This document shows, one piece after another, positions 41,901-52,213 of a DNA stretch of 64,000 bases. The notes beneath the pieces were generated by a model. That model saw nothing but the letters and a program-made list of their open reading frames with translations, did not search any database and was not told the DNA's origin. The translations under genes were made by a program, and so were the position numbers. The stretch's first letter is position 1; each line of letters starts with the position of its first letter. Source of the DNA: Apostichopus japonicus (lineage: Eukaryota; Echinodermata; Holothuroidea; Aspidochirotida; Stichopodidae); the NCBI RefSeq assembly GCF_037975245.1, contig NC_092565.1:2925499-2989498 (forward strand), given 5' to 3'.

Positions 41901-42985
41901 AAAGTAAATAATAAAGATCAACACACCAGAAAAATTTATGGCTTGGCGTGCCTATAAAAAGTGCTTATTCTGTGTAAATTGTCAAATTCAAAGCACCAGG
42001 GGGTGTTCCCTTTACAATCATAACACTTGGGTACTACGCCCTCATTGACAGTTATTGTAAGCCAGTTTATAGCATTCACACACCAGTAGAATCACTGTGG
42101 TCGAGTGGTACGGACTTTGACCAAAAGGACGAAAAACCGGCCGTGAAGTGGAATTTTTTATTCTTTATTATTTACTATATATTGATATATATTGATATAT
42201 ATTTATATATATATATATGTATATATATATTTATATGTATATACATATATATAAATATATTTTATATATATTTTATACATATTTTATATATATTAATATA
42301 TTATATATATTAATATATTTTATATATATTTTATAAACATATTTTTATCTTCTCTAACTACAGAGGGTCACCTCTGTGAGTACCAGACTGGCTCATACCA
42401 GCCAGATGCCTTTAATGATTTCCTCTCCTACAAGTCTACCCTGAAGCTGATTTGCCCGAGACGAACGGTACCCGGCATTCTCGTATGGACAGTCGATGAA
42501 GACACTCCAGATACCGTGTACTATCAGGTATGAGTGATGTTGTTTCTTGTTTGTTATTTGATTTATTGTTACATATTTGTTTACCTTTGAGACACATTTA
42601 GGCTAACAGCAAACTGTTTTTCTTTTACAAATGCATGTGAACTTTGACATACCATTCCAACATTGAAAAATTACCATTCTTTTTAATTTTGTAGTCGTTT
42701 CATAGCATTTGTACTCACTCAGCCAATTAATTCAAATGATTTGCACTTTCTGCATTATTCATTATTATTTGTTTGTTTCCTCATTTTTTAATCAATGTTT
42801 TTCTTCCATTCGTCATTGTTTGACTTTCAATTTGTTGTTTCTGTTTCTCTGTTCAGTGTTACCAACATAAATTCTTTGGATGGAAGATCCACGTCTCGAA
42901 TAAAACATCCACCACCACCGCTCCCCTCTCATTTCTTCTGGTTTTCATACTTGCCGTCTTTACTAATATCTTTTTCAGTGATTAA
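26961..42985 (+). CDS. Skeletor-type DM13-DM13-DOMON secreted protein, complete, 15 exons, 663 aa
   Basis: Exons: 26961-26997, 28625-28774, 31269-31341, 34468-34573, 35339-35510, 35946-36018, 36442-36640, 37042-37287, 37781-37910, 38783-38893, 39501-39680, 40599-40792, 41460-41487, 42364-42527 and 42857-42985. Total 1992 nt, all phases compatible. Residues 1-18 are a signal peptide split by intron 1. DM13 domains lie at about 19-122 (FSYDGTGP, AYFYTG, ISIWCE) and 123-240 (LSYDGAGP, AYFWTG, IGIWCE). A DOMON domain follows from about 271 (MMGSDVAVVWFDP, AVDYHLNDYSQ) to about 490. Then come YHPFYITDDKDGGYGQKT and DTPDTVYYQCYQHKFFGWKI, as in Skeletor proteins. Residues about 634-663 are a Thr-rich linker and hydrophobic tail fitting a GPI signal. 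DOMON and DM13 domains are linked to heme or redox chemistry, but the substrate here is unknown. Confidence 0.93.
27045..27160. promoter_or_regulatory. Cluster of TAGGCCTA-type palindromes just after exon 1 of gene 3
   Basis: Several AGGCCTA motifs (TTAGGCCTAACG, TTAGGCCTATAG, ATAGGCCTAAGT, CTAGGCCTAGTC) occur within about 115 bp at the start of intron 1. A similar cluster lies upstream of GPAA1 at about 19960-20220. A role is not established. Confidence 0.4.
28145..28400 (+). mobile_element. tRNA-derived SINE-like element in intron 1 of gene 3
   Basis: The sequence GGGTTCAATACCC is a good RNA polymerase III B box within a tRNA-like arm (CCGGGTTCAATACCCGG), and an upstream TGGCATTTGAAG could be a degenerate A box. 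The following about 170 bp has no coding potential and would be the SINE body. The fold is not a full cloverleaf, so I do not call a tRNA gene. Confidence 0.55.
30200..30640 (-). pseudogene. 3' end fragment of a non-LTR retroelement with an ATT-rich tail
   Basis: The minus strand encodes RSFADCSFLNAAPRLWNSM, the typical C-terminal motif of non-LTR retrotransposon ORF2 (R.F...AP.LWN). It continues to a short tail and an ATT/ATC microsatellite at 30205-30255 on the 3' side, as seen for elements that end in simple repeats. Only the last part of the element is present, in intron 2 of gene 3. Confidence 0.75.
32390..32572 (+). other. Short open frame with one membrane segment, nested in intron 3 of gene 3
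   Basis: A 61-codon frame starts MRAFQRTIIHNLKIF, followed by a hydrophobic stretch of about 20 residues and then VNKQKALQNYKHCQ. GC content and codon choice look more coding-like than the surrounding intron. After Q45 a possible donor (CAG, GTACAA) could end an exon. The layout (basic start, one membrane helix, K/Y-rich tail) is reminiscent of small mitochondrial inner-membrane proteins such as COX6C, but similarity is weak and no second exon was found. It may be a pseudogene fragment or chance. Confidence 0.25.
32634..32977 (-). mobile_element. TTAA-ended MITE, copy C
   Basis: The copy is reversed relative to 62031-62398. It runs from AAAGGGAGTGAAGACTC to GTCTTCAATGCCTTTAA and shares GATGCTGGTAATCTGA, GAATGAGGTGTAACAGAAGT and CAGAAAATACACAC blocks with the other copies. 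Confidence 0.85.
35023..35180 (+). mobile_element. tRNA-derived SINE, copy 1
   Basis: The A box TAGCCTAGTGG and B-box-like GGTTGGAATCC are spaced as in a tRNA. A leader (TTTCGAACCTCTGGACATAC) and a trailer containing TTTTTTCACT flank them. The whole unit matches 60575-60733 in reverse. It lies in intron 4 of gene 3, about 160 bp before exon 5. Confidence 0.8.
37042..37287 (+). CDS. Exon 8 of gene 3: start of the DOMON domain
   Basis: This 82-codon exon carries the DOMON signature: CKVLVPDRFHIAWTID, then YLAFGISGS, MMGSDVAVVWFDP and VDYHLNDYSQ. Methionine and histidine residues in these strands are candidates for heme ligation as in cytochrome-type DOMON domains, but ligation is inferred. The paralogue's matching exon must lie beyond the right edge of the window. 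Confidence 0.9.
38281..38442 (+). repeat. 40-bp tandem repeat resembling the exon 9/intron 9 junction
   Basis: Four units start near 38287, 38328, 38368 and 38408. Each is a variant of GACCTCTTAATCCATGTAAG followed by TCTATCCAGTAG. The same GACCTCTTAATCCATGTAAG spans the real 3' end of exon 9 and its donor (37896-37915). The array lies about 370 bp downstream in intron 9 and contains donor-like sites, the best being CATGTAAGTC near 38421. Confidence 0.85.
41460..41487 (+). CDS. Exon 13 of gene 3: 28-nt micro-exon
   Basis: The acceptor TTAATCCCCAG and donor GTAAGT bound 28 nt encoding LETIYAPPV plus one base. This restores the phase between exon 12 (ends phase 0) and exon 14, which is open only when entered after one spare base at the natural acceptor CTAACTACAG. 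The joined protein reads IYAPPVEGHLCEY, fitting the Skeletor-family region before the Cys-containing LCE motif. Without this exon, exon 14 would need a weaker acceptor two bases downstream. Confidence 0.8.
41717..42345. repeat. TA-rich microsatellite tracts in intron 13 of gene 3
   Basis: TATATA-type tracts occupy about 41717-41880 and 42165-42345, with about 280 bp of unique sequence between. The second tract ends about 18 bp before the exon 14 acceptor. Confidence 0.85.
42857..42985 (+). CDS. Exon 15 of gene 3: Cys/His motif and GPI-type tail
   Basis: The exon encodes CYQHKFFGWKIHVSNKTSTT, then a hydrophobic stretch of about 18 residues (SFLLVFILAVFTNIFF) and a short end SD before TAA. A Ser/Thr-rich spacer followed by a terminal hydrophobic stretch with almost no cytoplasmic tail fits a GPI-attachment signal better than a stable transmembrane anchor. 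Confidence 0.75.
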   Translation, partial: CYQHKFFGWKIHVSNKTSTTTAPLSFLLVFILAVFTNIFFSD

Positions 42986-43955
42986 AGGGAACGTTAAAGT
43001 TTATTGTTAATAAGGTGTTATTGAAAACTGAAAGAGGACATGTAATACAAAGCAGAAGGAGTGCTGCTGAGGTGTTTGCATTGCTCTGACAAAGAACTCT
43101 ACTTGGGTGAAGTTACAATAAGACTTGTCGAAAAGAAATTCCCCTAGTGATGTTTTATTGTGTTTGATTAAACTGTAAGGAAATGGATTGTAGTTAAAAA
43201 GGAACTAATGGTTTAACTGTATACGGAAGTGCTTTTGAAAATGCTCGCTATAGGTCCTTGTGGTTAACATTTTGTAAAAATTTAATATTCATAAATTGAT
43301 ATCTAGTCATTCGAATGACAACGACATCCTTACGCTAGTATGAAGTTTCGTTTACCTTTTTTTTGCCAAGCCGTAAGAACTTACAACCATGTTCTAATTT
43401 CTCTATAATATTAATTTTGTACATTGCAAAATCAATATTAATAATGAAAAAATATGATCACCCTACAATCAAGCAATGTAATTTCATGATTTACTATATT
43501 AAGAATATTACCAGAATATTATAAATCCAGGATTTTGAATTAGATGATTCATATTTGTCTAGTCCCACCAAGACGTATATGCGTGTGTGTGTGTGTGCTT
43601 ATACTGCAAGTAAGTATGTATATGTATTTATATACAGTACACATCCAAGAATAACTATATAAAACAGTTGGCACTGCATTTGCAGACATAACTAACTTTG
43701 ATTACACCACCGTGACTGCTTAGAGGACATAGAAAACATCAGTAATAAGGAAAATGTTATTAATAATGTTATTATGTTTTTAATTGAATGTATTCAAATC
43801 ATGATACAGGTGGTTAGGGAATGATGATTGATATTAAAATTTTTACCTTTTTCTACAGCACCGTAATGGTTTACTTTTGACATGTTATTGGTGTAATTAT
43901 TGGTGATATGTTTTAGTACATTGTATTTATTATTCTTGTGCATGTATATAAATAT

Positions 43956-44632
43956 AATAAACAAAAGTTCATGATCAAACTGTATATATACTCAGACAAA
44001 CTTCTGCAATGCCACCCTTGTACAGCAGGGATTTATTTTTAAGGAGTCCCTTTCACAAGTGACCCACCTTATTTAATATTTTCCTTTATCTGGAGAATTC
44101 CTCCAGAAGTCTCCATCTGTAGTTGAAATGACCAATTTGGCAATGTTACTGTATTTTGGGGTGTAAAGTTTACTGCTAGAAGAAACCAACCCACTATGAT
44201 AGAAGATATATTCACTGTATCCACTTTTTTTGTGAATCTGTCCACATAATTGAAATGCTGTTTATTGTGCAATATGTAGCTTTGACTATAGCTCACTTGG
44301 TATCGGTAGGGGTGTATGAAAACATCATCTTGGAGTTCCAACTTGGATTTTGTAATGCTGTTTTCCTCTTTGTAACTATGGCGCTTTGGTATTCCATTCT
44401 CTGTTCTTTCAGAATTTGACGTTAGACGTCTGTTATAGCTTTTAATCTCAGACTTTCCTTATTAGAATGATGGTTTATTTTTGTAAAATTATTTAGACCG
44501 ATGCTCTCAAGTTCTCTGCCTTTCATTTAGAGTACCGTTTTTACGCTTTCATTTGTCATTTTGTATGACAACATCTCTCTGAAATATTTTTGATGTGCCT
44601 TTGTTATTGAATTCAATATACTGTGTAATAAA
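43956..44632 (+). promoter_or_regulatory. Candidate polyadenylation signals of gene 3
   Basis: AATAAA hexamers at 43956-43961 and 44627-44632 follow the stop at 42985. The implied 3' UTR is about 1.0 or 1.65 kb. Confidence 0.4.
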
Positions 44633-45895
44633 CTGATAATTATACGTTATTATTTGTACCAATGATTCGTTGACTTGTCCATTTATGGGAAGTTAAAGGA
44701 ATAGCAAAGTCAGGGGAGTCAGGGGTGGACTGTCCTATTGGCATACTGGCTGAAAAAAGGGTGCACAGGTGGTTTGCTGAAGGCTCAGATTCTTCTTAGC
44801 TGTGAAAGGTACTAGTTTGGTGGCAGCATTGAAAATTAATTCACTGTAGCTGTATGATACTGTGATGTCCTACATGAGCTAGACCCCAAACCTGCTTTAT
44901 GCATGTTTGATTGTGAGAGGAATCACACTGCAAGACAAACAGATGTGCTAATGCTAAAACTTGGGTTGAAATGTCTATATCTATATCTGGTGGAGGTATA
45001 ATCTAATTTAAAGAAAATTCTTACCTTAATAACATCAGACTACCACCGGGAACAATGATCTTAGACATAAACTTCAAGGGCTTCATATTGAAACAAGATA
45101 TTGCATTAATTTTTGGAGACACAAAAATTTATGTATTGGTTTAAATGGTTACGAAAGGTACTAATAAAGCAAAGCCAAATGTTTGAAGCCACATAGCTCT
45201 CTCACGGTTTGGTTGAGGGCTATTGATTTTGTTTGTATAGGGGCAAACTTAGAACGCATCGTAAAGTAGAAGATTTTGAAGGCATTCCTGTCTCTTACAT
45301 TTAATCCATACACCTTGTATTAGTAGTGATATATACATTCCATAGTCTTTCATGAAAATTTTATGTTGTTATAAAGGTGGGCTGAATCAGGGAGATTTGT
45401 GCTTTGAAGTAAACACACAAGGAAGCAAAGTGTAAGTACATGTAGACATGCAGCGCTTTCATATGAAAGCAGCAAATATTTTGTTTAAGTTACTGTCTAC
45501 TTACATATCTTCTCTCCTAGTATCTTCCTTTGCTTTGTAAATGTTTTGCTAATAAACAGGAATAAATGGGAACAGGTGATTACTCTTGTGTCATGTTTTT
45601 CTCTACTTTTTTCACAATATTTCTTGTGATATTTTGATATTAGCAATATGTTGATTCAAACTAAGTGTAATATGAAAAATACTGGAAAGAAAAGATTGGG
45701 TCTTGTTCACACTTGAGAATGCACTGGAGTTCAGGATCTTGTTCTTTAGCAGGGAGGTAGTAAAGCTGACCCCTCCCCTCCCCATCCCCCTCTGACACAT
45801 CAACATTTGAGAGCTGGTGGTGGATCAACATTGAATGAAAAAGAATTATAAAGCAAATGTGGAAAAGTCATGATGATTGTTTACAAATCAATTGG

Positions 45896-46444
45896 CAGCT
45901 AGCTATGGTGCTATAGTATCTCTGCAGCTAGCTATGGTGCTACAGTGTCTTTGCAGCTAGCTATGGTGCTATAGTATCTTGGATGCTAGCCATGGTGCTA
46001 CTGTGTCTTGGCAGCTAGCTATGGTGCTGCAGTATCTTGGCAGCTAGCTATGGTGCTACAGTGTCTTGGCAGCTAGCTATGGTGCTACTGTGTCTTGGCA
46101 GCTAGCTATGGTGCTACAGTGTCTTGGCAGCTAGCTATGGTGCTACTGTGTCTTGGCAGCTAGCTATGGTGCTACAGTGTCTTGGCAGCTAGCTATGGTG
46201 CTACTGTGTCTTTTCAGCTAGCTATGGTGCTACAGTGTCTTGGCAGCTAGCTATGGTGCTACTGTGTCTTGGCAGCTAGCTATGGTGCTGCAGTATCTTG
46301 GCAGCTAGCTATGGTGCTACTGTGTCTTGGCAGCTAGCTATGGTGCTACAGTGTCTTGGCAGCTAGCTATGGTGCTACAGTGTCTTGGCAGCTAGCTATG
46401 GTGCTGCAGTGTCTTGGCAGCTAGCTATGGTGCTACAGTGTCTT
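45896..46444. repeat. 29-bp minisatellite, 19 copies, with AGCTAGCT palindrome
   Basis: The unit CAGCTAGCTATGGTGCTACA plus GTGTCTTGG is repeated about 19 times with little variation (mostly ACAG/ACTG/GCAG). It lies between genes 3 and 4, right before a second, unrelated array. Confidence 0.96.
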
Positions 46445-46498
46445 GTTTGACTCTTTGCTTATGCAGAAAAGACGATGGCAATTAGCTGAAGTAAACAA

Positions 46499-46850
46499 TG
46501 ATCTCAGGGCTGTGTCACCCCCAGGCATTCAAACTACAATCTTGATCACCCCAATAGCAGTATCAATACATTGATCTCAGGGCTGTATCACTCCCAGTCA
46601 TTCAAACTACAATCTTGATCACGCCAGTAGCAGTATCAATACATTGATCTCAGGGCTGTATCACTCCCAGTCATTCAAACTACAATCTTGATCACCCCAA
46701 TAGCAGTATCAATACATGGATCTCAGGGCTGTGTCACCCCCCAGGCATTCAAACTACAATTTTGATCACCCCAATAGCAGTATCAATACATTGATCCCAG
46801 GGCTGTGTCACCCCAGACATTCAAACTACAATCTTGATCACCCCTGATCA
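46499..46850. repeat. 73-bp tandem repeat, about 4.8 copies
   Basis: Units begin TGATCTCAGGGCTGT near 46499, 46572, 46645, 46718 and 46792. They contain ATTCAAACTACAATCTTGAT and AATAGCAGTATCAATACA. The copies are 90 percent or more alike by eye. Confidence 0.93.
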
Positions 46851-48310
46851 CTGCTGATCTAGGGTCAACCCCAAAGCTGCTCTAACTTTACAAATTGAAT
46901 ACCGAGCCCCGGCTCTGTTCCTCCCCCGTTACCCCTTGGTTCGTATCAGCAGGGTCTGTGTTAACATTACAAAATTTAACACAGTTAGGGGTTCAACTTC
47001 ATGTTTGTGGACTATAAATGTAAATTAGACCTCATTCTTCAGAGATACTGCCAGTCCAAAGGACTAATATTATGATAGTATTTTGATAAGAGAGGACTCT
47101 TCAGTCATTGAAGTATATACTTACATGATTTAGTGTAATATTTATTGGCACACTCTATTACTTACACATCTTGTAGGGCTGAACAGCTTTAGTAGAGAAA
47201 GATAGAGAAATATCATTGTCCAGCTTTCTTAACGATTTTTCACTTATAATCTGTATTTGTTTTTATTTGTGTATCAAACCCCCCCTCCACCCCCCCCAAG
47301 CAAAGGGGGGAAAACAAAGATAAACTGCTAATCAGATTTATGCATAGAGTTAATTACTTTGACAATTAAGGAGCATATATGAAGTAGTTTCAAATTAATA
47401 TATAGACCAAGAAAAATAGGAAATATAAGACAAGTATTGATAATACAGTTAGTTTCTTCTTTGTTTATTTGTAAAATAATTATGTTGGGAATATATCTTT
47501 GACCAAAAACAATAGACAAATTTATGCATGAAGTATATTCATTCTAATGGCAGGTCCTGTTTGTGAAATGTACAGTCACTATATTTATAAAAGCAGAAAA
47601 TGATTTCATGATTTTGTCATATTATTTTCTCTGGTTTAGACTGCAATTATAAGTGTTCAATGTCCCATATATTCCTCTGTCAATTCTGCATGTTCCATTA
47701 TTCATTTCTTATGTTTGTTCCATTCTTCTTAGTAGCCTACTTATAACACATTGTAGGCCTATAGCTTCTTAATTATTAAAACTTAATTGTAACCTTAACA
47801 TATGTTCATTGCAGAAACCATATGAAAGCAACAGCACACCACTAAAATATGATTCACTGTACAAATTTATGAATACATTGTTATATTGAATACATTGTTA
47901 TATGAATACATTGTTATATTATATATGAATACATTGTTATATTTGCTATGTAAGCATTCACGCGGTAGTACTTCTCAAGACCCCCGCCTAGACTCAATAG
48001 AATTAGCAACCAAATTCCAAGAGGTTCCGGTATGAGAGGGCATACTGTTTTTTTCACCAAATGTTTTCAATAGGTCCTACACAGTAGATTCCCTATTGTA
48101 AGTATCACAAAAGAATCGCTGACTATAACTGACGTAAGTGGAGTTCATTAATACACAATAGGTGTATCCAAGTGTGCTAGCTAGCTATATAAAAATAATC
48201 AACAAGTTAACTATTACATGTCTGCTCTAGGTCAATGAGTTCATTGCTATCCTGGACTTCTGAGTAACACTGCAGTTGTCACTGTAGTAACAGCACTGTA
48301 TTCAGCAATC
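46851..48310. other. Intergenic region upstream of gene 4
   Basis: It contains C/G homopolymers near 47280 and a 17-22 bp array (GAATACATTGTTATAT, about 4 copies at 47868-47942). A single GTAGGCCTATAG motif lies near 47753. The gene 4 promoter should lie here, but no core element can be assigned. Confidence 0.5.
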
Positions 48311-48475
48311 ATGGCTATTTTACTGTCCATAGTTCAGCTCATGTTGGTTGGTAAGTATACTAAGATCTATATAATGATCAGAAATGGGGAATAAACAATC
48401 ATTACTAACATTGTTATTTTATTATTTGTAGCTATGTATATGTATATATATATATATGGTTATATATATATAAAC

Positions 48476-48527
<52 letters not shown>

Positions 48528-51500
48528 TATTAGAGAAATATTATTAGAGAAAACCAGATAAATAAGATATGACTCATAATTGACAAATAAGAAGTTTTTA
48601 GAAAAGATTATTTAAAAAAAAAACTATTCTAAAAACTTTACTCCATATTTCTCTGGTTTTCTCTAATAATATTTTCTTTTGGAGTAAACATGGATTTTCT
48701 TTATATTATATATTTATTGATCTGTATATTTATAATAGAGTATACATGTATGGGAACCTACAGAATGTTGTTACTTGAGTTTCACGCCTGTGCGGCAATC
48801 ATCAGTCAACATGCTGTAGGCATGGGCGAGGGGGGGGGGAATGTCCCCCCAATATTTTACGTGGGGGATATAGTATCTAATATTCCCCCCAATATTTGGT
48901 GGCATAGTTTTTTTGTGTGGCTATAAATAGAAAATAATGCGTGAGATTATTTATCCAAATCATGTTTGGCAGTGGCTAAAACTTCATCCAACACATGCTG
49001 CATGAGGTAAATGACTCTTCGTGGTCGTTTCTGTGACCTGTGACCGTATAGCATGTTGTCACTCATGATTATTATCATAATGTCTGTACATCTCTTGTGT
49101 ATGAGTGTAAGTACGAACAATCATACATATGATCCACATTGATATGGGTTCACTGGGTTTCCAAGGCCTGTTTCCTACAAGATTTCTAACCACAGGCACA
49201 TAGCCAAGGGGGGGGGGGCGAAGGGGGAGACCCCCCTTGAGCATATTTTTTGTATTTTTTTATGATACCGAAGTTTTATAGAAGCCGTTATAAGAGGTTT
49301 TAATAGTTGTACACTAATAAATTAACTGTGTCTGAATTTTCCAAAATTGCCTGACCAACATTCTTCATCATACTTCCCTCTACTCGTGCAATTTTGAGCG
49401 GTCTGTTAGGAGTTGAAGGGGGTTTTTCTATATTGGTTGTCCATTAGATGAAATTTTGTGCAACATTATGGGTATGTTTTGAAGTGAATTTATTATTCAA
49501 ATTCTGAACAAATAATGGGCTTAAAACCTTGAAAAGTGGGGCTGACGGGTATTGTGGGCCGTTAGGTAGTATTACCTATAAGCGATGAGGTCAAAACATG
49601 ATGTGTGACTGGTGACAATCTTGAAAAAGGTTATGGATGAAAAAAAAACTATTGGGAAAAACTTGGTTCTCAGGCAAAAGTGTACATCTGGTTGGTCATT
49701 TTCAAGTCCGAGAAATTCCATTTGCGGTGATCTTGGGGGGGCGGGGAGTATGAAACCAGAAATGTTCTTGTACGCTGCGTGCCAACCAATGGTGGCGCTC
49801 TGATAGTAATTCGCGCCCCCTGGGTTAGAAAATCCTGAAGTTGTTTCGCGCCTGCACCCAAGCAAATGTCCCCCCCAATATTTGAAACAAATTGTCGCCC
49901 CTGGCTGGAGCTAGGTTACCATGTACAGGTGCGTATCCAGGGGGGGGGCGTTGGGGGCGCGCGCCCCCCGGGTAAGGAAAAAAGGAGAGAAAAAAAGAGA
50001 AGAAAAAAGGGAAAGGAGGGGAAAAAAAGAAAAGGAGGAGAGGAAGGAAGGGAAAAGAAAAAGAAAAAAAGAGAGAAAAAAGAGAAAAGTAGGGAGTAGA
50101 AGATAGCCAAGACCTCGGGAAGAAAGAGGAACAGTCATAGTTGAAGCGCTGATCCCTATTATATACACAGGGTAGCCAGTGACAGATCAAGGATTACGGA
50201 GGGGGTATGCGCCTCACCCTACCCCTTACACCGACAACTCCATTTTTGACGTTTTCATTTTTCATCTCTCACTAATGTATCTATATAAATACTATATATG
50301 TTCTATCATAACCCGTGTGTGTGTGTATGGACGCCTTAAACAATTGTACAATTGTGCTATATGGAACCAACTGTGGCTGGTCTTGAACTCGACCGAGTCG
50401 TCGGGGAACATGACGCATTTCGGGAAAGGGGCGACCGCCCCCCCCCACCCCGAGCAAATTTTCTTTATGACATCGCTAGTAATTTCAAAATAGACAATGC
50501 TTAGATGCAACTTACAAAGCCTGGGAAGTGTCATTTCCAGCGATCTGGGAGGCATTTTCGGCCAAATTTTTTCTTGTACGCTTCGCGCCAACTCATGGTG
50601 GCGCTTCGCTTAGATAGTTTGCCTACAGACTTCGCCCCTCCCTTGGCAATTACTCGCTACACGCCTGTTCGAATTTGTAAAGCAAAGAGCAGATATAACA
50701 TCATATCAGTGAGCATTGAAATGCATGTTCCACGATGAACAGCCTCAAAAACTGTTTATGTGTGTAGTTAAAGGCGTAGGAGCCCAATTGGATTTGGGGG
50801 CTGTAATGACTTGCCCGAAAAGAGCCCAAAATTTTTCGCGCGCGAAGCGCACGTTCAACATTTCGATGCCAATATCATATAACCAAGCATCGGTCATTAC
50901 ATTGCATCGTGTACCGCACGGTCCGTGAAAGTTGCACAGCATACCGCTGGATGCTAATGTAAACAACCAAATGTCTGATGTAGATGGAGAAAAAGCATAC
51001 AGATCCATTTATGTCAAAACTCTCTTTTACAGTAGTAATGTCGGCCAAGCTTACAACTTTATTTTAATTACCAAGGAGATCATTCTTAAGCTATTCATTG
51101 CTATTTATTTTTCTTTCATTAGGTGCCCGAAAAAATGGGAAAAAATGGGTTGCGGGGGGGGGGGCTGCAGCCCCCGCCTCCTACTGGACCTACGCCAATG
51201 TGTGTAGTGTTCGGTTTCGATATACCTGATATCGGAAATATCTGCTATTTTTCATTTCCTTCAACCAAGTTTTATAATAGCCATTATAAGAGGTTGCAAT
51301 ATTTCTACACCAATAAATTTACTGTGTCTGAATTTTCGAAAATTTCCTCACCAAAATTCTACATCATACTTTCCTCTACTGGTGCAATTTGACCTGTCTG
51401 TTAGGGGTTGAATGAGGTTTTTCTATATTGCTTGTCCATAGATTGAATTTTGTGCAACATTATGGGTATGTTTTCAAGTGATTTTATTCACGAGATATCT

Positions 51501-52165
51501 GAATTTTCAAATTCTCAACAAATAATGGGCTTAAAACATTGAAAAGTAGGGGCTTTCGGATATTGTGGGCCGTGACGTAGAATCACCTACAAAAGCAATG
51601 ATCCATAGGACATGCAATGAGGTCGAACATGAGGTGTGACTGGTGACAATCTTTAAAAAGGTTATGGATGGAAAAAAACTTTTGGGAAATACTTGGTTCT
51701 CAGGCAAAAGTGTACATCTGGTTGCTCATTTTGAGAAGCCCGAGAAGTGCCATTTCCGGTGATCTGGGGGGTATCAAAACCAGAAATTTTCTTGTACGCT
51801 GCGCGCCAACCGATGGTGGCGCTCCGCTTAGATAGTAATTCGCGCCCCCCGGGTTAGAAAATCCTGGATACGCGCCTGATGTACACGTACTATATTATGT
51901 ACTTGCTCAATTTCTATGTATTGAGCACTTTTGCAGCATTAAGTGAACAACTGAATCTTTGTTTAATATATGTATATATATTTACATATATATATATATA
52001 TATGTATATATATATGTTGAGACTAGTATATATATGTATATGTCTATATATATATGTCTATATATATATATATGTCTATATATATATATATATTATATAT
52101 TATATGTGTATATTATATATGTATATTATATGTGTATATATATATGTGTATATATTTATATGTAA

Positions 52166-52213
<48 letters not shown>

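Noticed and set aside
42090-42150. Sequence GTGGTCGAGTGGTACGGAC resembling a tRNA A box
   Set aside because: No matching B box or cloverleaf follows before the TA tract. At most it is a decayed SINE head.
46499-46850. Regularly spaced repeats that could suggest a CRISPR-like array
   Set aside because: The units are contiguous 73-bp tandem copies without unique spacers, in a eukaryotic intergenic region.
49866-50190. Lys/Arg/Glu-rich and Phe/Ser/Pro-rich open frames on both strands
   Set aside because: They come from a polypurine tract inside a repeat element and have no domain features.
51879-52211. 110-codon Tyr/Ile-rich open frame
   Set aside because: It is a translation of a TA microsatellite.
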